Shown piece after piece: positions 1-8,073 of a stretch of DNA of 54,050 nucleotides. Under the pieces are notes generated by a model, which was not told where the DNA came from, searched no databases, and was given only the letters and a program-made list of their open reading frames with translations. The stretch's first letter is position 1, and each line of letters begins with the position of its first letter. Origin of the DNA: JACNKV01 sp964388155 (GTDB lineage: Bacteria; Fidelibacterota; Marinisomatia; Marinisomatales; JACNKV01); the NCBI GenBank assembly GCA_964388155.1, contig CAYLYH010000014.1, positions 1-54,050 on the forward strand, in the 5' to 3' direction. The position numbers were made by a program, and so were the translations under genes.

Positions 1-197
1 ATCCTTAATATCTACAACCTTCACAACAAAAAGTATCGTTTATTGTGAAGAACCATAAAAATATTCAAGTAGGAACTTATAGAATAGTGTGGAACGGGAC
101 AAACAATAACAATCAACCCATGCCATCAGGGATGTACTTTTGTCAGTTTAAAGCGAATGATTTTGTTGAAACAAGGAAACTCATTTTATTAAGATAA
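1..197 (+). pseudogene. 3' end of a T9SS-sorted exoprotein gene with an apparent frameshift
   Basis: Only the tail of this gene lies in the window. The last 50 or so codons read as the second half of a T9SS type A sorting domain (GTYRIVWNG, then PSGMYFCQFK and a basic KLILLR end). This frame has a stop at 6-8. Codons 1-33 in another frame give ILNIYNLHNKK, which is the expected preceding strand. One extra A in the A5 run at 28-32 would join the two halves as NKKVSFIVKN, matching the intact domain at 4500-4803. The gene is therefore broken by a one-base deletion, or the run was miscalled. TAA is at 195-197, one base before the next start. The rest of the protein is outside the window and unknown. 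Confidence 0.7.
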
Positions 198-198
198 C

Positions 199-2151
199 AT
201 GAAGTATAGACCATACACAATCATTGCATACTTAATGTGGACAATCCTATTCTCACAGGACTTCACATTCACAATACAAGGAATGCTCTATGATCTAACC
301 GGATCAAATGTAATGTATGGTATCGAGGAATGCTCAGACATTAATGTATCTATTACATCAGAAGACGGAGAAACATACTTAGGAGAAACATACAGTGGAG
401 ATGAAGGAGAACTCTGTTTTCAGATCAATATCACTGATTTAAACACCGATCCTGAATATATCCTTCCATCAAAACTAACCTTAAGTCAAAACTATCCGAA
501 CCCCTTTAATCCTGAAACACGTTTAAGGGTATTTACACCTAATAAAGCAACGTTCCAGATCTTTGATATTCTGGGAAGAGAGATTCAATCGGTCTCATTA
601 GATCATCCGGGAGAGTATGAGTTAACCTGGGGTGGAGCTAATCAAGATGGAAAAGGCTCATCCGCTGGAATCTATTTATATCGGGTTACGGATCAAAATC
701 ATTCTAAGACAGGAAAAATGACCTTATTGGATGGTGGAGCAACCAGTGGATTAACCACTCGTTATTATGGACGTTCTCAAAGTGGAGCATTAGGTAAGAG
801 CAGACGAATGACCACCGGAACATTATACATAACTTCTTCCTGTATAACAGATATTGTCTTACCGATAACCGTATCCGAGGATACGACCCTTCACCTTTTA
901 TGTAATATTCAACCCTATGGACCCGATCAGGATCATGTGGTTCATATCCGAGAGAGACTGACCATTGATTTGGGAGACATCATTTATAATGACACTCCCA
1001 CAATATATGAAATAGAGCCAAATGATCATTTCACATATCCTGATCCATACACACTTCAATATATTCCTTTTGAAACAGAAGTATTATCAGTAGATGTGAT
1101 TGCAATAGACAGTACAAATACATCTTTGAGGGATACGATCACTATACAGACGGAATCGATTTATTGGGATACGACCTCTCATACCTTTACCTATGAGGTT
1201 GATACGGTTGGTCTTTGGAACTCCATGATTTTGAGTTTAGATGTAGTCAATGAAACAAGTCTATTGGTCGGTGGAGTTATATATCCTGATCCTGACACCG
1301 GTGGATATCAAGAAAGTTGCAACTTTGCAACATGGGATGGGCAAGACTATGAAATATTCAGCGTAACACAATACCCACAGATTTGGATTAGAAGCATAAA
1401 ATACTTTGCCGATGATGATATTTGGGTTACAGCTGATTGCTGTCCATTTCATTGGGATGGGAATGAATGGACTTTATATCATTTACCAAATATGGGGTTA
1501 GGGTTGGATGTTAGTGTCACTAAAGACATATGGGGACCATCTTCTAATAACCTCTATTTTGTTGGAAATAAAGGGATCGTTCATTATGATGGAAATGAGT
1601 TTACGAATGTTGGGAATGGAATTGATGTTCCTCTAACCGATATTGATGGGACCCCGGATGGTGAACACTTGTTTGCAAGAGGTCATGATGACCATGCTCC
1701 TGGACGAAGTATAATTATGGAATACAATGGTGGTGAATGGGATACACTATACTACACAGAGGGTCACATTTGGCCTGAAGATGGTGATTATGGCTTTGTT
1801 GAAGGAATAGGTGTGTTTGGAGATACTTTGTATGCTTCTACTGCGGCAGGGCTATGGAAGTATAATTTTATCGACAGCACTTCAATAATCATCCCTGATT
1901 CTATTACTCAATTGGGAGGTCATTGGGTGGAAGATATTCATATCAATCATCCCAATGATATTTTCTTTTCCTGTGGGGCATTTTACCTAGTTCACTATAA
2001 TGGAGTCTCTTATTACGTAAACAGTGAGCTTTATGATGAATGGATGCCAACTCCAAACCGAAAGTCATATTATGATGGTGATTTTGGTGTTGTTGTAGGC
2101 TATCTTACACCGGAATGGATGGGGTTAGTGGTAAGATGGTATCATGAATAA
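199..2151 (+). CDS. Secreted propeller-like protein with an internal T9SS/FlgD-like domain
   Basis: A 650-residue protein with a signal peptide (residues 1-20, cleavage near FSQ|D). Residues about 89-177 form a complete T9SS type A/FlgD-like Ig domain (QNYPNPFNP, IFDILGREI, AGIYLYR, KMTLLDGG), but about 470 residues follow it, so it cannot be a C-terminal sorting signal. A linker with TTSHTFTYEVDT follows. The C-terminal half has repeated WDGNEW / IVHYDGNEF / WKYNFI strands that look like a beta-propeller. It is a clear paralogue of the gene at 43898-46012 in domain order and in phrases such as DTTSHxFTxExDT and EGNMG/EGIGVFGD. It starts one base after the upstream stop, so translation is probably coupled. 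Enzymatic function is not recognisable; a surface-binding role is a guess. Confidence 0.85.
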   Translation: MKYRPYTIIAYLMWTILFSQDFTFTIQGMLYDLTGSNVMYGIEECSDINVSITSEDGETYLGETYSGDEGELCFQINITDLNTDPEYILPSKLTLSQNYPNPFNPETRLRVFTPNKATFQIFDILGREIQSVSLDHPGEYELTWGGANQDGKGSSAGIYLYRVTDQNHSKTGKMTLLDGGATSGLTTRYYGRSQSGALGKSRRMTTGTLYITSSCITDIVLPITVSEDTTLHLLCNIQPYGPDQDHVVHIRERLTIDLGDIIYNDTPTIYEIEPNDHFTYPDPYTLQYIPFETEVLSVDVIAIDSTNTSLRDTITIQTESIYWDTTSHTFTYEVDTVGLWNSMILSLDVVNETSLLVGGVIYPDPDTGGYQESCNFATWDGQDYEIFSVTQYPQIWIRSIKYFADDDIWVTADCCPFHWDGNEWTLYHLPNMGLGLDVSVTKDIWGPSSNNLYFVGNKGIVHYDGNEFTNVGNGIDVPLTDIDGTPDGEHLFARGHDDHAPGRSIIMEYNGGEWDTLYYTEGHIWPEDGDYGFVEGIGVFGDTLYASTAAGLWKYNFIDSTSIIIPDSITQLGGHWVEDIHINHPNDIFFSCGAFYLVHYNGVSYYVNSELYDEWMPTPNRKSYYDGDFGVVVGYLTPEWMGLVVRWYHE

Positions 2152-2188
2152 AAAGAATTTACCCGATGGTCCAGGGTAATGTATAAGC

Positions 2189-2229
2189 GTCCCGGTAACA
2201 ACGGATTGGAGCCCAAGTGTTACCGGGAC
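2189..2229. repeat. 12-bp perfect inverted repeat, intergenic
   Basis: Arms GTCCCGGTAACA (2189-2200) and TGTTACCGGGAC (2218-2229) enclose a 17-base loop, 38 bases past the stop of the upstream gene. No T run follows on either strand, so it is not a classic intrinsic terminator. It could stabilise the mRNA 3' end or be a mobile palindrome. Confidence 0.75.
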
Positions 2230-2270
2230 AGAACCGAAAAAGACTTGTCAAAGAGATAAGTAAATAACGC

Positions 2271-2309
2271 TATGACACCTTTATCAGTACTAAAATATAG
2301 GGTGTCATA
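2271..2309. repeat. 9-bp inverted repeat before the beta-helix gene
   Basis: Arms TATGACACC (2271-2279) and GGTGTCATA (2301-2309) with a loop of about 21 bases; a G-T and an A-T pair can extend the stem inward. It lies 31 bases upstream of the ATG at 2341, just before the GGAG ribosome binding site at 2331. It could be an operator or a leader hairpin for that gene. Confidence 0.55.
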
Positions 2310-2340
2310 AGAAAGAGAACAAAGAAAAAAGGAGTTTCTT

Positions 2341-4803
2341 ATGAAGCTGAGAAAAGTATATAAATGGTTACCCGTTATATTGGTCATTCTATCGTGTCCG
2401 TTATCAGCAGATCGTGTTGTATTGGCGAATAGACATTATGGTGACCCTTCGAGTAATCTCAGAGGTGAGTTGAGTATAAAAGACTCTGAGGGTAATATAG
2501 AGACCGTAGCTTCGGGTACTGAAGTGGAAGTACTTGTCGGAGACACAGTTACTGTATCAACTCTTGACGAATATCTCCAGAATAAAAAGCATATTATGTG
2601 GAATGAAGAAGCTATGGAGTGTCGATTAGATTGGTCTAATCTTATAATTAACGAAAATCATATTGATATTGGTATAAGCGCGTATTTTGAAGACCAATAC
2701 GAAGTTTCTAATAACTCATCACCAGCCATTAAAATAAAGGATCCTTGGTATGTGAATGACCAAGGGAACCAAACTGGGGAAGATTGGGTGGAGTTTGAAG
2801 ATACATATGAAGTCTTCTTAGATAGAAACACATTATTTTTTGATTCAGATCCAATCTATTCTATTAAAGCACCTCAATATTATGCAGATACCGAAGGGAT
2901 ATATGAATTTACTCATTGGGAAGGAGAAGATATATTTTTCGACGATAATGGATCCACATCAACCACATCACGTGAAACGGATGTTGTGTTTTTAACTGGA
3001 GATGCAACCGTAACAGCACATTATGACTTAGAGAATCCGGTAAATACTCAATCGAGAGAATTTGTGATGGAGGTTGATGATGAATTCATTATTCCTGCCG
3101 GCGCTAATATTGAATTTGTTGATAATTTTACTTTTACTAATAATGGTTTTTTAAAGATTGGTTCCATTAATGGTGAGACTACAAATATATATTTTGATGG
3201 TTATGAACAGAATAATTGTAGACCTTTTAACATGACTCAAATGGGTCAAATAGCAATTGAAAATGCTGCTATAACAAATACATCTGGAATTAATTTAGAT
3301 TATGATTATGAGCTTGGAAGCTATACAGGAGAACCGGTTGATAAAATTTACTTAGATCAAGTAAGTTTTAATAATTCAAATTGTATTAATACTAATATTT
3401 CGCCATATGGTTTTGAGGATACTGGTTTGTCGAGTTGTAAACTAATCGTAAAAAACTGTGAATTGAATTCTTCAATCATGATTGAAGCTTGGTATAGTGA
3501 ACTCATTATAACTGGTAATATAATGAACTCCGCTATGATTTCAATACACAACAGCAATAATGTTCATATTTCCAATAATTATTTTAATGGAACATCATTA
3601 GAGATGCTTATGTTCAGCGGTAATCTAAATAATGGAGGTTTAACAATTTCAAAAAATTTATTTAACCTCGATTCTAGTGATCGAATTAAAATTAATTTAG
3701 GTGATTTTGGCTTTCCACCCTCACCTTATACTGTAAATATTTACAACAATTCCATTATTGGAGAGGCAGAAAACATAGAAGAACAGTTGTTGTTGGTTAG
3801 CAGAACTGATAATATTGAGAGTGATGTTAATTTAGTTATTAAGAATAATATACTATCAAGCAACACTCAAGAATATCCAGTTGATTATTATGCTATATCT
3901 ATTGAAGATTTCCCTAACTTAGATTACTCCATTGGATTTAATGATTTTTGGTCGTTTCGTAATCCTTATAACAATGGTATTACAGGTGAAAATGATATTT
4001 TTGATGATCCATTGTTTCTAGATCCGTTAAATAATGATTACACTCTTCTATGTACAAGTCCGTGTATCGATACAGGTGATCCTAACTTACCTCCAGACCC
4101 AGATGGAACACAGTCAGACATAGGAGCATATTCTTTTGATCAGACACAATTATGGACATTAAATATCTCCGGTGATGTTGGAGATCACCCTGTTTTATCT
4201 TGGGATGTTTGTTGTATAGACAACTATCTGCAAAATCAAGTTTGGAGATATTACATTGATTTAGATACAGATGGAAATCTAATCGCAAATTCGAATATGG
4301 GACCATGGATTGACACTGATTATGTTATTTCAAGGATTGATGAGGAAGAGGAGTCTATTACCATAAGAGTACAAAAAGTAAAACCAAGTACCGGTCATCA
4401 TCAACGAGTAAATTACCGAGTAAGACAAGAAGATACTGAGGGGCGTACATGTCCATTTTCAAATGAAGTTTATACTTATCGTTTATTACCGGGAGCAATT
4501 TCTAAGGAAACAAACTCTTTACCTAAAGTATTTGCATTACATGCAAATTATCCAAATCCTTTCAATCCTTATACAACAATTGTATTTGATATTCCGAAAG
4601 AAACTAATATTACATTGACGATTTATGATGTTATGGGTAGAGTTGTAAAAGAGTTAATTAATGAAAATATACAGGCTGGAACTCACAGAGTATTGTGGAA
4701 TGGGGCAAACGACAACGGTCAACCAATACCATCAGGGATGTACTTTTGTCAGTTGAAGTCGGATGATTATTTAGAAACTATGAAACTGGTATTACTTAAA
4801 TAA
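2341..4803 (+). CDS. T9SS-sorted beta-helix protein with an InlB-like domain
   Basis: An 820-residue exoprotein. Signal peptide at residues 1-23 (ends PLSA). Residues about 180-235 (YEFTHWEGE...ATVTAHY) resemble the divergent InlB-type beta-grasp repeat also seen in the gene at 46005. Residues about 240-600 have short N-rich strands (NNSN, ITGN, SNNYF) typical of a right-handed parallel beta-helix, closed by SPCIDTGDP...DPDGTxxDIGAY, the signature that ends many secreted 'choice-of-anchor Q' proteins. The last ~85 residues are a complete T9SS type A domain (ANYPNPFNP, IYDVMGR, GMYFCQLK, KLVLLK). GGAG at 2331-2334 is well placed for the ATG. The beta-helix suggests polysaccharide binding or cleavage, but no catalytic residues are identifiable. 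Confidence 0.88.
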   Translation: MKLRKVYKWLPVILVILSCPLSADRVVLANRHYGDPSSNLRGELSIKDSEGNIETVASGTEVEVLVGDTVTVSTLDEYLQNKKHIMWNEEAMECRLDWSNLIINENHIDIGISAYFEDQYEVSNNSSPAIKIKDPWYVNDQGNQTGEDWVEFEDTYEVFLDRNTLFFDSDPIYSIKAPQYYADTEGIYEFTHWEGEDIFFDDNGSTSTTSRETDVVFLTGDATVTAHYDLENPVNTQSREFVMEVDDEFIIPAGANIEFVDNFTFTNNGFLKIGSINGETTNIYFDGYEQNNCRPFNMTQMGQIAIENAAITNTSGINLDYDYELGSYTGEPVDKIYLDQVSFNNSNCINTNISPYGFEDTGLSSCKLIVKNCELNSSIMIEAWYSELIITGNIMNSAMISIHNSNNVHISNNYFNGTSLEMLMFSGNLNNGGLTISKNLFNLDSSDRIKINLGDFGFPPSPYTVNIYNNSIIGEAENIEEQLLLVSRTDNIESDVNLVIKNNILSSNTQEYPVDYYAISIEDFPNLDYSIGFNDFWSFRNPYNNGITGENDIFDDPLFLDPLNNDYTLLCTSPCIDTGDPNLPPDPDGTQSDIGAYSFDQTQLWTLNISGDVGDHPVLSWDVCCIDNYLQNQVWRYYIDLDTDGNLIANSNMGPWIDTDYVISRIDEEEESITIRVQKVKPSTGHHQRVNYRVRQEDTEGRTCPFSNEVYTYRLLPGAISKETNSLPKVFALHANYPNPFNPYTTIVFDIPKETNITLTIYDVMGRVVKELINENIQAGTHRVLWNGANDNGQPIPSGMYFCQLKSDDYLETMKLVLLK

Positions 4804-4818
4804 GCAAATAGAGAAACA

Positions 4819-4858
4819 AACCCCTTGCTAAAAGGTTGAGCGCTCGAAGCAAGGGGTT
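4819..4858. repeat. 10-bp inverted repeat after a T9SS gene
   Basis: Arms AACCCCTTGC (4819-4828) and GCAAGGGGTT (4849-4858), 16 bases after the stop codon, with the palindrome GAGCGCTC inside the 20-base loop. It is placed like a transcription terminator but has no following T run. Confidence 0.65.
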
Positions 4859-5029
4859 GCAAAGGCGAAACAGACCACAGATATATTTACACATATTAAA
4901 AAAAAGGGAATTGATAAAATTGTGAGCCAAATTGATAACTTAAACATATGGAAGATATAAACGATATATGGCGTATATACCTACGTTGTGTGCAATTAGA
5001 GAGCAACTCCGAGAAACATTGATTTAGAT

Positions 5030-5911
5030 ATGAAAATAATAACAAAATCAGATTTTAACTTAATAACCGATTTGAGTTCTCGGGATTATTCTGACAATTC
5101 AATGTCAACTAATTCTACTGAACAAGAACGATTAGATTTTAGAAATTTCAAACAGAAATTAAAATCAATCGCAGAGGATTATAAAAATCAATACAATAGT
5201 GATTTTGGTGTTTTTACCTCAGGTGCCTCTTCTGGTAATCCAATAAAGTTTAATGGTACAAGACTAAACAGAGTTTGGTCAGGAATATTTAAAGGAGCAG
5301 ATAACAAGCAATATTCAGCCCAAATAAGTTTTGTAATTGATGAGACTAGGAAATGTATTGATGTAGGTTTTTACTTTGGTAGGGCTTCTTCGAGAGGAAA
5401 ATCAACTGATAAAGACAGATTGATATATTTAGGAAAAACACTTTCTGAATCAATTTTATCAGATAAAGAATTAACTGATAAGTTTGAGAAATTAATTGAC
5501 TTTGGATTTCAGACTTATTCATCAAACAAAAAGATTGGAGGTTTAGAATGGTTGCAGATTATAAAGACGAATCCCGAAAATTCACAAATTATTTATAAAC
5601 TAGCTCCTAACGAGGATGGTTATATTGAAGCTTCGACTTTAAATCTTTATGTTTCAATGTTGATGTTTTTGATGAGTTTAATTCCGTCAGTTGGAACCAA
5701 CAACGCAAATAGAACTGTAAAACCAATGACTCCAGAACAAAGAGCTAAACAAGCAGAAAGAAGAGCATTGATTGGTGCAAAAGGGGAAGAGTTCGTTTTC
5801 AACAAAGAAAAAATGAAACTTGAGAACTTTGGAATTGATTTCAAAAATTATTTAGATCATGTTGCATTAGTGTCAGATAATTATGGGTATGATATTAAAT
5901 CCTGCGACTGA
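5030..5911 (+). CDS. McrB N-domain-like (DUF3578) protein, truncated in a DUF3883-like domain
   Basis: A 293-residue cytoplasmic protein with no signal peptide. Residues about 10-195 (FKxKLKSIAEDYKNQYNSDFG, GNPIKFNGTRLNRVWSGIFKG, IDVGFYFGRASS, FGFQTYSS) resemble the DNA-recognition domain found at the N-terminus of McrB-type restriction proteins. Residues about 248-293 (GAKGEEFVFNKEK...LVSDNYGYDIKSCD) resemble the start of a DUF3883/NERD-like nuclease-fold domain, which normally continues to an IEVK motif. Translation stops straight after the DIKS motif, so the catalytic part is missing; another frame continues with only a few residues (DGVEVIMDR). No McrB GTPase or McrC lies nearby. Most likely a remnant of a restriction or defence gene; the assignment is by eye. 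Confidence 0.65.
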   Translation: MKIITKSDFNLITDLSSRDYSDNSMSTNSTEQERLDFRNFKQKLKSIAEDYKNQYNSDFGVFTSGASSGNPIKFNGTRLNRVWSGIFKGADNKQYSAQISFVIDETRKCIDVGFYFGRASSRGKSTDKDRLIYLGKTLSESILSDKELTDKFEKLIDFGFQTYSSNKKIGGLEWLQIIKTNPENSQIIYKLAPNEDGYIEASTLNLYVSMLMFLMSLIPSVGTNNANRTVKPMTPEQRAKQAERRALIGAKGEEFVFNKEKMKLENFGIDFKNYLDHVALVSDNYGYDIKSCD

Positions 5912-5958
5912 TGGCGTAGAAGTGATAATGGATAGATGAGTTTGGAAGTTGAATCCCC

Positions 5959-6039
5959 ACCTTTAGAAGGTAGGTGTATCGTTTTAAGTTTGTGTTTTTG
6001 GCTATATTCAAATTTGTTTAATCATCACCTTCTAAAGGT
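5959..6039. repeat. 13-bp inverted repeat between convergent genes
   Basis: ACCTTTAGAAGGT (5959-5971) and its exact reverse complement ACCTTCTAAAGGT (6027-6039) flank a T-rich spacer. Each copy can also fold as a 5-bp hairpin with a 3-base loop. The site lies between the ends of the truncated gene (5911) and the convergent cytochrome gene (6080), so it could act as a bidirectional terminator or mark the edge of an inserted segment. Confidence 0.6.
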
Positions 6040-6079
6040 ATGTTTGATAGAAAAAATAAAATTAATTTGTGAGGTAAAT

Positions 6080-7522
6080 TTATTTCACACGTGGGAAACG
6101 TGAAGTCCCACGGTTGTATCGAGGATCTCCATCAGTATATCCCAACGTCTTCCAGTCAAATCTGGTTTCTTTAATTTTGCTGTGGCAATCTTTGCATCCG
6201 AGAGCTTCGTCTTTTGGTGCCACCATGTGATTGATTTTCCACCACATTTCGGTTTCTACAAATGTGTATTTACCACTGTAATCTAATCCGTAATTAGCCG
6301 CACCGACGGAAACAGATTTATCCCAGTCGAAATGTTTCCAATATCCACCACCAAACAGATGTGTAGGAAGTAAATACAAATTCTTTTTATCAGCGATTTG
6401 TTTGCCGCGATGAATTTTGAACGGATAGATGAGAGCGGTTTCATCCTCTATGCTTCCAATAGGAGCTGTGATTCTATTGGATGAATCCAAATTGATTTTG
6501 TCTCCGACCACCATATGTTCTGATGTTCCGTTATACCAGGTATATTCAGGGACTACATTTTTTCCCCAGACAAAAGCACCCTTTTTCTTATGGTAGGTCG
6601 GCATCCCATATTGATCTTCTTCATGAGGTCTGGACTCACCGGCTTGGGACCAGTCCCAATAAAGTTTTGTTGGATTTTCACGAGCAAACTCAGGGATATG
6701 GCAAGTTTGACAGGCAATTGTTTTCGCGTGCTGATTATAGAAGACGGCATATTTATCATGCGGATCTTCATCATGGCAATTTGTGCAGGATAATGTCCCA
6801 CGGTGTGAAGAAACAGATAACGCATTTCCGGTAATGGAATGATCGGTAGATTCATGGCACTCCACACATGTAAAATCTTCACCACCCATGTGAACATCTA
6901 ATTCTTCAGAAGGATCCACTAGTGCGCTTTCTAGATCGCCGTGTTTAACGTTGTTTCCTCCCCCGCCGTAAAAGTGGCAGCTTCCGCACGCCTTACGCGT
7001 TGGAGTGCCACCTACAGAACTTGCAACAGCTTCAAGGTCAACAGCTTCGAAATACTTTCCGCTTTTTGATGGGAACTCCTTTCGTTCCATGGCAGGGTAA
7101 CCGGCCGCCGTCGGGAATTTTTTATACGTCCCTGTATGGTCATGACAAACAAGACAGTCTATGTTCATTGGATCGGAAAAATCAAAAGAGTCATCTTTCC
7201 AGCCATAGCCCGCATGGCAGCTGGTACATCGCGCTTCATTTCCTTTTAGTCCAATACAAAAATTATTCAGGACAGTTTTCTTTCCAAGGACGTGTTCACC
7301 TGATTTGCCTGGGATAGTTGTCGGATCAGACCCCCATGTCCAATGAACATTTTGCATAAATGAGAACGCGGCATCATCGTGACAATCCAAACACATTTCT
7401 GTGACTTCATGGACAGATTCGAAAGGACCTTCGTCTTCAAAGTATTCTGTATGGTCTTCAGTAGCCGTAAGTAAATTGAATAAAAGGAGTGAGAAGGTCA
7501 GCAATATCATGTGTGATTTCAT
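6080..7522 (-). CDS. Octaheme c-type cytochrome, tetrathionate reductase (OTR) family
   Basis: A 480-residue exported cytochrome with signal peptide (residues 1-20). Eight CxxCH haem-binding motifs start near residues 44, 99, 123, 179, 219, 246, 271 and 443. The number, the spacing (seven clustered, one near the C-terminus) and features such as HTGTYKKFP and KACGSCHFYGGGG match octaheme tetrathionate reductases. Characterised relatives in Shewanella reduce tetrathionate and also nitrite or hydroxylamine in vitro, using a haem with a lysine ligand; which substrate is used here is unknown. The protein should be periplasmic or outer-surface. No quinol dehydrogenase or cytochrome maturation gene is in the window, so its electron donor is elsewhere. 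It is transcribed alone, divergently from the giant exoprotein. Confidence 0.9.
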   Translation of the reverse strand: MKSHMILLTFSLLLFNLLTATEDHTEYFEDEGPFESVHEVTEMCLDCHDDAAFSFMQNVHWTWGSDPTTIPGKSGEHVLGKKTVLNNFCIGLKGNEARCTSCHAGYGWKDDSFDFSDPMNIDCLVCHDHTGTYKKFPTAAGYPAMERKEFPSKSGKYFEAVDLEAVASSVGGTPTRKACGSCHFYGGGGNNVKHGDLESALVDPSEELDVHMGGEDFTCVECHESTDHSITGNALSVSSHRGTLSCTNCHDEDPHDKYAVFYNQHAKTIACQTCHIPEFARENPTKLYWDWSQAGESRPHEEDQYGMPTYHKKKGAFVWGKNVVPEYTWYNGTSEHMVVGDKINLDSSNRITAPIGSIEDETALIYPFKIHRGKQIADKKNLYLLPTHLFGGGYWKHFDWDKSVSVGAANYGLDYSGKYTFVETEMWWKINHMVAPKDEALGCKDCHSKIKETRFDWKTLGYTDGDPRYNRGTSRFPRVK

Positions 7523-8073
7523 TGGTATTTCTTTAGTTAATTGTATTATTTACTTTAGATTATCTCAAATGTCATATTTAAATTTAAGACGAAGTACACA
7601 TATATCGAAAGGAATGGAATAAAAAACCACGATAAAAACCATGAACACTTACACGTAAACATCTATCTGCTCGCTAAGGCGTACAAGTTCGCTGGCAGAC
7701 GCTAACACTAAGTCAAAGTATGCATAAATATACAGAATATATGTAAAATGATAAATAATCCTTGCTCTATTTTACAGGGGAGTGTTACATTGTCTGACGC
7801 CAAATCAGGAAAAAAGATTTTCTCTGGCAGAAAATGTGATTCGGCGCACACGCAATAAGAGTGAGCTTGATTCCGGCTGAAATATTGAGTAGAATTACGA
7901 AAGAAATACATGGAATACATAGTAGATACAATTTTTTATGGGATAATTAATCGGCAGGGTGTAAAATCCCCTTCTGTCATAGTGGCATTTAAGGCGATTA
8001 TGATGGATAGTTTTTTGATAATTGTCTCAGAGTTTAAAGACTTGATTACGATACAAACAGAAAAAGGAGAAAA
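7523..8073. other. Divergent intergenic region, 551 bp
   Basis: AT-rich spacer between the start of the cytochrome gene and the start of the 3015-residue exoprotein, so it should hold promoters for both. I see no convincing coding region, RNA gene or strong hairpin. A purine-rich AAAAGGAG sequence at 8062-8069 is the ribosome binding site for the gene at 8074. Confidence 0.6.

Noticed and set aside
6523..7317. Several reading frames of 60-115 codons opposite the cytochrome gene
   Set aside because: They are antisense or out-of-frame shadows of a gene with eight conserved haem motifs, lack homology and have no ribosome binding sites.
7708..7920. 70-codon minus-strand frame in the cytochrome/giant-gene spacer
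   Set aside because: No start context and an erratic residue mix; looks like chance.
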